31,060 bases of DNA, from the NCBI GenBank assembly GCA_041485905.1, contig JBGPKK010000043.1, positions 1 through 31,060 of the forward strand, given 5' to 3'. The DNA comes from JAHFUI01 sp041485905. GTDB taxonomy: Bacteria; Acidobacteriota; Vicinamibacteria; Vicinamibacterales; CAVVIG01. Shown here piece by piece: positions 8,419 through 16,207 of this stretch. Position 1 is the first letter of the stretch, and every line of letters starts with the position of its first letter. Below the pieces are notes generated by a model. It was given only the letters and a program-made list of their open reading frames with translations, did not search any database and was not told where the DNA came from. A program made the position numbers and the translations under genes.

Positions 8419-9426
8419 ATGATCTCTGACATGCGCGTAGTGGAACGGCTCGCCGAGCGGGTTCTGGTGCTGGACGGCGCCATGGGCACGATGATCCAGC
8501 GCGTCAATCTCCCGGCGCGCCATCTGGCCGGCGACGCCGACCTGGTGACGCTCTCGCGGCCCGACCTCATCACCGCCATCCATCACGCCTACCTCGCCGC
8601 CGGCGCCGACATCATCACCACCAACACCTTCAACAGCACGGCGCTCGTGCCGGCGGGCAACGGGCTCGGGTCGGTGGTGTACGAAGTGAACGTCGCCGCC
8701 TCGCAGCTGGCGAATGAGGCTTGCGCCGAGTGGACCAGACGCACGCCGGGCAAGCCGCGGCTGGTCGCCGGATCGATCGGCCCGACCAACAGGGCGGTCT
8801 CGCCGCCGCCCGCCGACACCGCGCCCTTCCCGGCGATTACATCCGACGCGCTGAAAGATGCCTATAAGGAGCAGGTGCGCGGTCTGCTGGACGGGGGATG
8901 CGATCTGCTGCTGGTCGAAACGGTGTTCGATGTGCTGAACGCGCAGGCGGCCCTTGTCGCCATTGAGGAGATCTACGAACAGCGGCGGGAGACCAGCGGA
9001 GACGATCGGCGCCTTCCGCTGATAGTGTCGGTGACCGTCTCCGAGACCGGGCGCACGTGGGCGGGTCAGACGCTCGACGTCTTTTGGACCTCGGTGGCTC
9101 ACGCGCGACCGTTGAGCGTCGGCGTCAACTGTGGGTTCGGTGTGCGTGGGATCGAGCCCCATCTCGCAGCGCTGGCGCGTATCGCCGACTGCGCGATCAG
9201 TTGCCACCCCAGCGCCGGACTGCCAGACGCCTACGGTCGCTACGCCGAGCAGCCGGCCAGTTTTGCCGGCGCGCTCGCCGAGCTCGCCACGCGCGGTCTC
9301 GTCAACATCGTGGGCGGCTGCTGCGGCACTACCCCCGACCACATCAAGGCGCTGGCGGCAGCGGTCGACGGCCTCCCCCCACGCACCTTCAGCCATCGCG
9401 ACCAACCTCCCGGCGGAGTCTTTTAG
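8419..9426 (+). CDS. Homocysteine S-methyltransferase, stand-alone MetH N-terminal module
   Basis: The 335-residue protein matches the Zn-dependent homocysteine-binding barrel that forms the first module of cobalamin-dependent methionine synthase. It shows VLVLDGAMGTMIQ near the start, ADIITTNTFNST, VAGSIGPTN, LLVETVFDVLNA, and the zinc cysteines in VNCGFG and GGCCGTTPDHI. It should transfer a methyl group to homocysteine to give methionine. The folate, B12 and activation modules of full MetH are absent; the frame stops soon after the barrel. It may work with separate partners, be a downsized enzyme, or be a truncated metH. ATG 8419 (or ATG 8431) is chosen because family homology begins there; the frame is open further upstream only through the mutM relic. 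It sits next to the ahcY unit, which makes its substrate. Confidence 0.9.
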   Translation: MISDMRVVERLAERVLVLDGAMGTMIQRVNLPARHLAGDADLVTLSRPDLITAIHHAYLAAGADIITTNTFNSTALVPAGNGLGSVVYEVNVAASQLANEACAEWTRRTPGKPRLVAGSIGPTNRAVSPPPADTAPFPAITSDALKDAYKEQVRGLLDGGCDLLLVETVFDVLNAQAALVAIEEIYEQRRETSGDDRRLPLIVSVTVSETGRTWAGQTLDVFWTSVAHARPLSVGVNCGFGVRGIEPHLAALARIADCAISCHPSAGLPDAYGRYAEQPASFAGALAELATRGLVNIVGGCCGTTPDHIKALAAAVDGLPPRTFSHRDQPPGGVF

Positions 9427-9728
9427 CGCATGTCAACGTATTTAGACGGACATGACGACGTACTTTAAATGACTTTCATGTTCCACGCTGAGCTCTACTG
9501 CTCCAGTTCGAGACATTCGATGTTAAGTCCAGTATTATAAGTTAGTTAGCTGAAATTTTACGTCGAGCCAACCTCTCCACGTGTTCTGAATCTGAAGAAG
9601 CGACGGTACTGTAAGCGACAGAGTGCCTCCCGGGCGGAACCTGTAAGTTGTGTCCTCCTAAGGAGTTATCCGTTTGATATGACACTATAGCCGCCATGGC
9701 GGCGATCTTGCTCCTCTGTTTTGTCACT
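9427..9728 (+). promoter_or_regulatory. AT-rich, possibly structured leader upstream of the subtilase gene
   Basis: About 300 bp without a convincing gene, visibly richer in A+T than its surroundings. A possible -10 TATTAT occurs near 9532. Dyads include GGTACTGT/ACAGAGTGCC around an AAGCG loop (about 9605-9627), CTCCTAAGGAG (9655-9665), GTGTC (9650-9654) able to pair with GACAC (9681-9685), and the palindrome GCCGCCATGGCGGC (9690-9703). They suggest a folded 5' UTR, but I cannot match any known riboswitch. A three-codon ORF (ATG ACA CTA TAG, 9678-9689) lies after AAGGAG. Confidence 0.4.
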
Positions 9729-11819
9729 ATGGCTTATATCTCGGGACGTATCCTGCGCCGGACCCTGGCGCTCATGACAGTTCTCGTGCTGGCCTCGGCG
9801 CCCTCCGCGTTTGCAGCCGCACACCACAACGCTTCCAACAAGCCTCACAAGAAAGCCGGCCTGCCCGGCTCGTTTGTGAAGAACTACAAGGTCGATGACG
9901 AAGTCGACCGGCGCGCGAAAGGCAATCCGTTGCACACCAGCAGCGTCATCGTGACGCTCGTGAACGGCGCCGAGATTCCGCCGCAGTTCAAGAAGTTCAT
10001 GCGCGGCGGCAAGTTCGACATCATCAACGGGCAGGTGCTCGAGCTGCCGAACGGTGTTCTGAAAGCCCTGGCCGCGCACCCGTCGGTGTTTCGCATCCAC
10101 GACAACCGCGACCTCGCGACGCAGAACTACCGCACCTCGGTCACGGTTGGCGCGCAGACCGTCAATCAGTCGCTCGGTCTGACCGGCCGCGGCATCGGCG
10201 TCGCTGTCCTCGACTCGGGCATCGCGACGTTTCACGACGACCTGACGGTCGGCGCGAGCTCGACCCTGTATCCCTACGGCAATCAGCGCGTCGCCAAGTT
10301 CGTCGATTTCGTCAACGGGCTCCCGCTGCCGTACGATGACAACGGTCACGGCTCGCACGTGTCGGGCATCATCGCGGGCAACGGGTCCGATTCGCGCGGC
10401 CCGAGCGCGAAGTCGGGCATCGCGCCCGACGCGTCGCTCGTGTCGCTCAAGGTGCTCGACGCGAATGGACAGGGACGGATCAGCAACATCATCGGGGCGC
10501 TCAACTGGGTCGCCCTCAACGCGGCGACCTACAAGATTCGCGTCGTGAACCTGTCAGTCGGCGCCCCGATTCACGAGTCCTACTGGACCGACCCCCTGAC
10601 GCTCGCGGCCAAAGTGCTCACCGACCGTGGCATCGTCGTCGTGGTTGCGGCCGGCAATCTTGGGAAGAACGCCGCCGGCGTCGCGCAATACGGCGGGATC
10701 ACCGCGCCCGGCAACGCGCCGTGGGTGCTGACCGTCGGCGCGTCGAGTACCGAAGGCACGCTGACGCGCAAAGACGATGTGATGGCCGGCTACAGCTCAC
10801 GCGGCCCGACGTTCATCGACTGGGACACGAAACCCGACCTGGTTGCACCCGGCACCGGCACGGTGTCGCTGGCGGTCCCGGGCAGCACGTTCTATTTCAC
10901 GAAGGCGAAGTACCTTTCCAAAGGCGCGTTCCCGACCTCTGCGATGCCCTATCTGACTCTCAGCGGGACGAGCATGGCGGCGCCGGTGGTGAGCGGAACG
11001 GTCGCGTTGATGCTGCAGGCGAATCCCAACCTCACGCCGAATCTGGTGAAGGCCATCCTGCAGTACACCGCGGAGAACCGTCCCGGCTACAACGCGCTCA
11101 CGGAAGGCGCCGGGTTCCTCAACTCCCTCGGTGCGGTGCGTCTCGCCAAGTTCTACAAGACGGCCAAAGCGGGCGACCGCGTGCCCGTGCAAAAAGTCTG
11201 GAGCAAGCACGTCATCTGGGGCAACCACCTGATTAGCCACGGCATCATGGTGCCGAGCAAGAACGCGTGGGGTCTCAACATCGTGTGGGGCACCGCCAAG
11301 ACATTGGGATCCGAAGGCGACAACATCATCTGGGGCACGGGGGGCGACGGCGACAACATCATCTGGGGCACCGGCGACGGCGACAACATCATCTGGGGCA
11401 CCGGCGACGGCGACAACATCATCTGGGGCACGGGCGCGAGCCTCAACATCATGTGGGCCATCGTGGGCGATGGCGACAACATCATCTGGGGCACCGCTGA
11501 TAGCGACAACATCATCTGGGGCACCGATTGCGGCGGCGCCGACTGCGACACGGCCGTCTGGGGTGCCGCCGATCTCGACAACATCATCTGGGGCACGGCC
11601 GAGCCCGGCGACAACATCATCTGGGGCACGTCGACCGATACCGACATCATCTGGGCCACCTCATCCGCCAGCGAGGAGGTCTTCCCGCCGGAAGACACCA
11701 GCGAACCGGCTCCAAGTCTGGTCAGTGAATTCGGCGATGTTGTTCCTGTCGACGGCGCTGCTGTCGACGCCGCTCCGGTCACCGCGGCTCCTGCCGCCAT
11801 TCCTGTAACCAGCTTCTAA
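9729..11819 (+). CDS. Exported S8 (subtilisin-like) serine peptidase with C-terminal DNIIWGT repeats
   Basis: This 696-residue secreted subtilase has a complete catalytic set, numbered from ATG 9729: Asp162 in VLDSGIA, His207 in NGHGSHVSG, oxyanion Asn310 in VAAGN, and Ser415 in SGTSMAAPVVSG. Residues 1-30 form a signal peptide with a twin-arginine-like RRT and an ALA-type end (SAFAAA). A propeptide-like segment (VIVTLVNGAEIPPQFKKF onward) precedes the protease core. From about residue 493 the enzyme continues into an extensive repeat of DNIIWGT units, then a Pro/Ala/Val-rich tail. ATG 9696 would add 11 residues and cannot be excluded; neither start has a clear Shine-Dalgarno. The acetyltransferase gene follows after 25 bp and shares the terminator at 12536. 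Related repeat-bearing subtilases are known in acidobacteria, but the role of the repeats is unknown to me. Confidence 0.94.
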   Translation: MAYISGRILRRTLALMTVLVLASAPSAFAAAHHNASNKPHKKAGLPGSFVKNYKVDDEVDRRAKGNPLHTSSVIVTLVNGAEIPPQFKKFMRGGKFDIINGQVLELPNGVLKALAAHPSVFRIHDNRDLATQNYRTSVTVGAQTVNQSLGLTGRGIGVAVLDSGIATFHDDLTVGASSTLYPYGNQRVAKFVDFVNGLPLPYDDNGHGSHVSGIIAGNGSDSRGPSAKSGIAPDASLVSLKVLDANGQGRISNIIGALNWVALNAATYKIRVVNLSVGAPIHESYWTDPLTLAAKVLTDRGIVVVVAAGNLGKNAAGVAQYGGITAPGNAPWVLTVGASSTEGTLTRKDDVMAGYSSRGPTFIDWDTKPDLVAPGTGTVSLAVPGSTFYFTKAKYLSKGAFPTSAMPYLTLSGTSMAAPVVSGTVALMLQANPNLTPNLVKAILQYTAENRPGYNALTEGAGFLNSLGAVRLAKFYKTAKAGDRVPVQKVWSKHVIWGNHLISHGIMVPSKNAWGLNIVWGTAKTLGSEGDNIIWGTGGDGDNIIWGTGDGDNIIWGTGDGDNIIWGTGASLNIMWAIVGDGDNIIWGTADSDNIIWGTDCGGADCDTAVWGAADLDNIIWGTAEPGDNIIWGTSTDTDIIWATSSASEEVFPPEDTSEPAPSLVSEFGDVVPVDGAAVDAAPVTAAPAAIPVTSF
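11209..11657 (+). repeat. In-frame DNIIWGT peptide repeat array
   Basis: Eight exact DNIIWGT copies plus variants (VIWGN, NIVWGT, NIMWAI, TAVWGA, DIIWAT), spaced 9-17 residues and often introduced by GDG. At DNA level the 20-mer GACAACATCATCTGGGGCAC recurs with identical codons. Three adjacent units near 11345-11434 are about 30 bp long and almost identical, pointing to recent tandem expansion inside the gene. Confidence 0.9.
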
Positions 11820-11844
11820 CTGAGCTGCTCAAAGGGAGTTGGAC

Positions 11845-12510
11845 ATGGAAAAGATGCCTTATCGCGACGAGCTGAGCGTTGTCACGAATCACGTGACGCC
11901 CGGCGAAGTCATCAGCAGCGACTGGCGGTCTGGGCTTCCGGTGTTGACCGGCAATCAGGTCGTGCTGAGAGAGCTTCGTCCCTCCGACGCGCCATCGCTC
12001 TTCGCGATGCTGACGACGGAGGAAGTAGCCAGGTTTATTTCGCCGCCCCCGACCACGGTCGAAGGGTTCGGGCGGTTCATCTCGTGGACACTGCAGCAGC
12101 GGGCCGCCGGCACCTACGCGTGCTTCGCGGTCACCATTCAGGGGTTCGACACGGCGGTCGGCATCTTTCAGGTGCGGCAGCTGGACGCGAGCTTCCACAG
12201 CGCTGAATGGGGCTTTGCGATTGGGTCGGCGTTCTGGGGAACGGGCGCATTCCAGCAAGGCGCGGAGATGGTGCTCGAATTCGCGTTCGGCACGCTGGGC
12301 GTTCATCGGCTCGAGGCCCGGGCGGCGGTCAAGAACGGCCGCGGCAACGGCGCGCTCCTGAAGATGGGCGCCGTTCAGGAAGGGGTGCTCAGAAAGTCGT
12401 TCCTCCGCAACGGTCAGTACCTCGATCAGGTGCTGTATGCGATTCTCGAGGAAGACTGGCGCGGAACGCCGGTCGGCGTCCCCTTCGCGCACAGCACACA
12501 GGTCCATTAA
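11845..12510 (+). CDS. GNAT-family N-acetyltransferase (RimJ/RimL-like)
   Basis: The 221-residue protein has the RimJ/RimL fold pattern: a VVLRELRPSDAPSLFAML start of the domain (about residue 33), WGFAIGSAFWGTGAFQQGAEMVLEFAF as the acetyl-CoA binding motif A region (a relaxed Q/GxGxG version), LGVHRLEARAAVKNGRGNGALLKMG, and a final VLYAILEEDW. It should transfer an acetyl group from acetyl-CoA to an amine, often a protein N-terminus or a small molecule. ATG 11845 is supported by GGGAG 6 nt upstream; an in-frame TTG at 11839 is less likely. A 33-residue N-terminal extension precedes the domain. It lies 25 bp after the subtilase stop and 25 bp before a strong terminator, so the two genes form one unit. 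It may modify the subtilase or its substrate, but that is inference. Confidence 0.9.
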   Translation: MEKMPYRDELSVVTNHVTPGEVISSDWRSGLPVLTGNQVVLRELRPSDAPSLFAMLTTEEVARFISPPPTTVEGFGRFISWTLQQRAAGTYACFAVTIQGFDTAVGIFQVRQLDASFHSAEWGFAIGSAFWGTGAFQQGAEMVLEFAFGTLGVHRLEARAAVKNGRGNGALLKMGAVQEGVLRKSFLRNGQYLDQVLYAILEEDWRGTPVGVPFAHSTQVH

Positions 12511-12535
12511 TCGAAAGCGCCACACGACGAGTGTC

Positions 12536-12564
12536 AAGGCCGGCCTTCGGGCCGGCCTTTTTTT
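12536..12564 (+). terminator. Intrinsic terminator of the subtilase-GNAT unit
   Basis: AAGGCCGGCC (12536-12545), a TTCG tetraloop, GGCCGGCCTT (12550-12559) and a run of seven T to 12564. It is a perfect, classical rho-independent terminator directly behind the acetyltransferase gene. Confidence 0.95.
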
Positions 12565-12579
12565 CTGGTGTCGCGTCTG

Positions 12580-12698
12580 CCCTGAAAAGGGACCATGTGG
12601 CGCAGGGCTTTAGCCCTGCGAGCCGCCCGGCTGGACGGCGCGATGTCGATTTCCGTCACGGCTGAAAACCTCTATTGGCGGACCCAACAGGGTCCGCC
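12580..12698. repeat. Cluster of REP-like hairpins
   Basis: Several short hairpins fill the gap between the terminator and the sulfurtransferase stop: CCCT-GAAA-AGGG (12580-12591), TGTGGCGC leading into GCAGGGC-TTTA-GCCCTGC (12596-12619), a CCGCC/GGCGG-type pair (about 12623-12640), and GGCGGACCC-AACA-GGGTCCGCC (12677-12698). The 12596-12621 part closely matches 17669-17694 inside the E1 gene. No coding sequence is supported here. The last hairpin abuts the sulfurtransferase stop but lacks a U-run. Confidence 0.65.
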
Positions 12699-13568
12699 CT
12701 ACGTACGAGAGGAGCCGATGTCGTGGCTCTGTTCAACCGGCCGCGACGGATCGCTCGACCACTCGCTCCACGATCCGACGTAGAGCGCGCCGCCGCCGAG
12801 GCCGGCGTGTTGGAACGCGAGCAGATTGTGGCAGGCGGTCACGCCGGAGCCGCAGTAGCTGATGACGTCCTCCGGCGGGACGTCGCCGATGGATCTGCGC
12901 ACGCGCTCGCGAATCTCCTCCGGCGAGCGGAACGTCCCATCCTCGGCCAGATTCCACTTGAAGAAATGATTGACCGCGCCCGGGATGTGGCCGGCCACCC
13001 TGTCGATGGGTTCGTTGTCGCCCCGGTAGCGGTCCGGCGCGCGCGCATCGACGAGCCGCTTGTCGCCGGCGCCAATCGTCCGCGACACCGCGTCGGCGTC
13101 GACGACCCACCCTGAGCGCAGCCGGGCGACGAACTCGCGAGGGCGACGCGTCTCGACGCCGGATCGGACGGCTCGACCCTCCGCCTGCCACTTCGCGAAG
13201 CCGCCGTCGAGGGACACGACCGCGTCGTGTCCCAGCCAGCGGACCAACCACCACAGCCGGCTCGCGTACATCCCGCTGTCCTGGTCGTAGGCGATCACCT
13301 GCACCGAGGAGTCGATGCCGAGCCGGCCGACCGTGTCCGCCAGCACCGCCGGATCCGGCAGCGGATGGCGTCCGTTCCTTCCTGTTTTCATGCCGGACAG
13401 ATCGCGATCGAGGCTCGCATAGACAGCGCCGGGAATGTGATTCGCCGCGTATTCCCGTTGTCCCCATGACTCGTCTTTGAGGTCGAACCGGCAGTCGACG
13501 ATCGCGAATGCCGGATCCGACAGGTGCTCGGAAAGGGTTTGGGTGTCAATCAGCGTCGTCAACGACAT
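12699..13568 (-). CDS. sseA: 3-mercaptopyruvate/thiosulfate sulfurtransferase (tandem rhodanese)
   Basis: The 289-residue protein contains two rhodanese domains, the standard size for the family. The first (residues 1-140) is structural; it has HIPGAVYASLDRDLSG and the Asp-containing AYDQDSG where a catalytic Cys would sit. The second (150-289) carries the catalytic loop CGSGVTAC with Cys239; CGSGVTA favours mercaptopyruvate over thiosulfate (CRxGxx type). It moves sulfane sulfur to cyanide or thiols in the cytoplasm or periplasm; no signal peptide is seen. ATG 13568 (MSLTTLID) is preferred because similar proteins start there; ATG 13580 would add four residues, and neither has a strong ribosome binding site. 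The gene is divergent from the DUF5916 gene across a 51-bp gap holding a palindrome, and ends at a REP-like hairpin. Confidence 0.92.
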   Translation of the reverse strand: MSLTTLIDTQTLSEHLSDPAFAIVDCRFDLKDESWGQREYAANHIPGAVYASLDRDLSGMKTGRNGRHPLPDPAVLADTVGRLGIDSSVQVIAYDQDSGMYASRLWWLVRWLGHDAVVSLDGGFAKWQAEGRAVRSGVETRRPREFVARLRSGWVVDADAVSRTIGAGDKRLVDARAPDRYRGDNEPIDRVAGHIPGAVNHFFKWNLAEDGTFRSPEEIRERVRRSIGDVPPEDVISYCGSGVTACHNLLAFQHAGLGGGALYVGSWSEWSSDPSRPVEQSHDIGSSRT

Positions 13569-13599
13569 GCGGGATACCATAGCGCAAACTAAGGGTCGG

Positions 13600-13613
13600 T
13601 TGGACTCGTCCAA
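13600..13613. promoter_or_regulatory. Palindrome in the divergent intergenic region
   Basis: TTGGAC-TC-GTCCAA is a perfect 6+6 dyad only 6 bp before ATG 13620 and about 30 bp before the sulfurtransferase start. It could be an operator serving one or both genes. A chance occurrence cannot be excluded. Confidence 0.35.
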
Positions 13614-13619
13614 TTGAAG

Positions 13620-16172
13620 ATGCCCGCCCATCTGCGACGATCACATCTGGTCCGCGTGTTCGCGTGCGCCGCTCTCCTGGCGCCGTCACCGCTTCTGGCG
13701 TCGCCCGCCGCCGCTGGAACCCCGGCCGTGGCCGTCGCTCAGGCCCAGAAGTTGCCCGGCACGGGACAGGGCGTGACGCTCTCCGAGGAGGGATGGCGGA
13801 CACTCGCGCCGATTTCAGAGTTCATCCAGCGCGAGCCGAAGGAGGGCGCACCGCCGAGCCAGAAGACCGAGTTTCGCGTCGCTTACGACTCGACGACGCT
13901 CTACGTGCGGGTCAGAGCGTTTGACGCGGAGCCGGACAAGATCGTCACGTATCTGACGCGCCGCGACGACAACTCGCCGGGCGACTGGCTCCACGTGGTG
14001 ATCGATTCGTTTCACGATCGCCGGACGGCGTACGAGTTCGCCGTCAATCCGTCCGGCGTCAAGCAGGATCGCTACTGGTTCAACGACAACAACAACGATG
14101 ACAGCTGGGACGCCGTGTGGGACGTCGAGGTCTCGCGCGACCAGGACGGCTGGCTGGCCGAGTTCCGCGTCCCGTTTTCGCAGCTGCGATTCACGCCCGG
14201 ACCCACCAACACGTTCGGCTTCGCTGTCGTGCGCGAGATCGGCCGGTTGAAGGAAACGTCCACGTGGCCGCTGCTTCCGCGCGCGGCCACGGGATTCGTC
14301 AGTTCGTTTGGTGAGCTCGGTGGGCTGTCGATGCTGTCGACGCCCAAACGGCTCGAGCTGCTCCCCTACATGGTGTCGCAGGTCACGCGGCAGCCGACCA
14401 ACGGCAATCCGCTGATGAAGTCGTCGGCGCCCGGGGCTGCCCTGGGGCTCGATTTGAAGTACGGCCTCACGACCGGCCTCACGTTCACCGGTACCGTGAA
14501 TCCGGACTTCGGACAGGTCGAAGCCGATCCCGCGGTCGTCAACCTGTCGGCCTTCGAGACGTTCTTCAACGAGCGCCGGCCGTTCTTCGTCGAAGGATCC
14601 GGCACCTTCAACTTCCCGTTCGACGACGGCAACCTGTTCTATTCGCGGCGAATCGGACGATCGCCGCAGGGCGCCGGCGATCTGCCGGGCGGCGATGCGA
14701 TCTACACGGACTCGCCGCCGCAGACGACGATTCTCGGGGCCGGGAAGGTAACCGGGCGGGTGGGAGGGTTCTCGATCGGGGTGCTGCACGCGGTGACGCG
14801 CGAGGAGTACGCCACGGTCGCGAACGGCGCGGTGAGGTATCAACAGCCGATCGAGCCGTTGACGAACTATTCGGTCGGCCGCGTCAGGCGCGAGTTCGAT
14901 AATCAGTCGTCCGTGGGCTTCGTCGTGACCGCAACCGAGCGTCGCCTGACCGACAACCTGAGGTTTCTGCCGACGAGCGCCGTCACCGGCGGCGCCGATT
15001 TCGACTGGCGATTCAAGTCGCAGTACGCCCTCGCCGGCTATTGGGTCGGAAGCCGCGTGAACGGTGAGGCGGCGGCCATCGATCGCATCGAGCAGAACAG
15101 CGCCCACTATTTCCAGCGGCCCGATGCGACATCCTTCCAGCTCGATACGAGCGCCACCACGCTCGCGGGATTGGGGGCGAAGATTGGCATCGGCAAGATC
15201 GCCGGGGAACGGATCCGCTTCCAATCGAACTTCAACGTCAAGTCACCCGGCTTCGACATCGACGATCTCGGGTTCTTCCGGCGCGCCGACGAGAAGTCGA
15301 TGAACAACTGGCTGCAGATCAAGAGCGAGAAGCCATCCGGAGTGTTTCGCGCGCGATATCTCAACTTCAATCAGTACGCGCACTGGAACTCCGACAGAGA
15401 TTTTCTGGGCGGCGGCGGCAACATCAACGGGTCGGCCACCTTCACCAACAACTGGTCAATCGGCGGCGGCTTCAACTTCAACCAACGGTACTTCGACGAT
15501 CGGCTGTCGCGCGGCGGTCCGGGTGGCCTCTTCGAGGACTACAACGGCGTCTGGTTTTACATCAACGGCGACGACCGCCATCCCGTGTCGTTGAACTACA
15601 ACGGCACCATCGTCGCCGATGGCCACGGCTCGTGGATCAGGGAGTACCAGCCACAAGTGACGCTGCGTCCCGTTCCGGCCGCGTCAGTCGTGCTCGGGAT
15701 GCGGGTGGCGACCTCCGTCAACGATACGCAATGGGTCAACAACGTCACCGACACGAGCACCCACTACGTGTTCGGCCGACTGGCCCAAACGACGGTGTCG
15801 TTCAACGCCCGCGTCAGTTACACGATGAAGCCCACGCTGTCGCTGCAGCTGTACGCCGAGCCGTTCGTGTCGGCCGGCAATTACGGGCCCTTCAAAGAGC
15901 TCGTGAACGGACGAAACCCGGTGTACAGCGATCGCTACGCGCCGTTTTCGTACGGCGACAATCCGGACTTCAACTATCGATCGTTCAGGACGACCAACGT
16001 GCTGCGGTGGGAGTACAAACCCGGCTCGACGCTCTTCATCGTGTGGCAGCAGGCGCGCGAGGGAAGCGTCGCGGACGGCGCGTTCCGGTTCAGCCGGGAC
16101 TTCCACGACACCTTCAGCACGCCCGGGAAGAACGTGTTCCTCGTGAAGCTCGCCTACTGGCTGAACTACTGA
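13620..16172 (+). CDS. Exported CBM9-like/DUF5916 outer-membrane protein
   Basis: The 850-residue protein has a signal peptide (residues 1-30, basic start, hydrophobic core, LASPAAAG). A carbohydrate-binding family 9-like sandwich follows at about 65-215 (YDSTTLYVRVRAFDAEPDKI, the WLHVVIDSFHDRRTAYEFAV strand, and DGWLAEFRVPFSQLRF). The rest is a DUF5916 region of about 600 residues marked by TVNPDFGQVEADPAVVNL and FFNERRPFFVEGSGTF, two highly conserved family signatures. The remainder alternates aromatic and polar residues in many predicted beta strands (FNQRYF, SLNYNGT, LRWEYKPG, IVWQQ) and ends in VFLVKLAYWLNY, a terminal-strand pattern of outer-membrane beta barrels. The function of DUF5916 proteins is not established; a barrel with a glycan-binding plug is a reasonable inference. 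An in-frame TTG at 13614 would add two residues. Confidence 0.9.
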   Translation: MPAHLRRSHLVRVFACAALLAPSPLLASPAAAGTPAVAVAQAQKLPGTGQGVTLSEEGWRTLAPISEFIQREPKEGAPPSQKTEFRVAYDSTTLYVRVRAFDAEPDKIVTYLTRRDDNSPGDWLHVVIDSFHDRRTAYEFAVNPSGVKQDRYWFNDNNNDDSWDAVWDVEVSRDQDGWLAEFRVPFSQLRFTPGPTNTFGFAVVREIGRLKETSTWPLLPRAATGFVSSFGELGGLSMLSTPKRLELLPYMVSQVTRQPTNGNPLMKSSAPGAALGLDLKYGLTTGLTFTGTVNPDFGQVEADPAVVNLSAFETFFNERRPFFVEGSGTFNFPFDDGNLFYSRRIGRSPQGAGDLPGGDAIYTDSPPQTTILGAGKVTGRVGGFSIGVLHAVTREEYATVANGAVRYQQPIEPLTNYSVGRVRREFDNQSSVGFVVTATERRLTDNLRFLPTSAVTGGADFDWRFKSQYALAGYWVGSRVNGEAAAIDRIEQNSAHYFQRPDATSFQLDTSATTLAGLGAKIGIGKIAGERIRFQSNFNVKSPGFDIDDLGFFRRADEKSMNNWLQIKSEKPSGVFRARYLNFNQYAHWNSDRDFLGGGGNINGSATFTNNWSIGGGFNFNQRYFDDRLSRGGPGGLFEDYNGVWFYINGDDRHPVSLNYNGTIVADGHGSWIREYQPQVTLRPVPAASVVLGMRVATSVNDTQWVNNVTDTSTHYVFGRLAQTTVSFNARVSYTMKPTLSLQLYAEPFVSAGNYGPFKELVNGRNPVYSDRYAPFSYGDNPDFNYRSFRTTNVLRWEYKPGSTLFIVWQQAREGSVADGAFRFSRDFHDTFSTPGKNVFLVKLAYWLNY

Positions 16173-16207
16173 CCGTTTGGCGGACCTTGCGTTAGCATCT
16201 GATCGGA

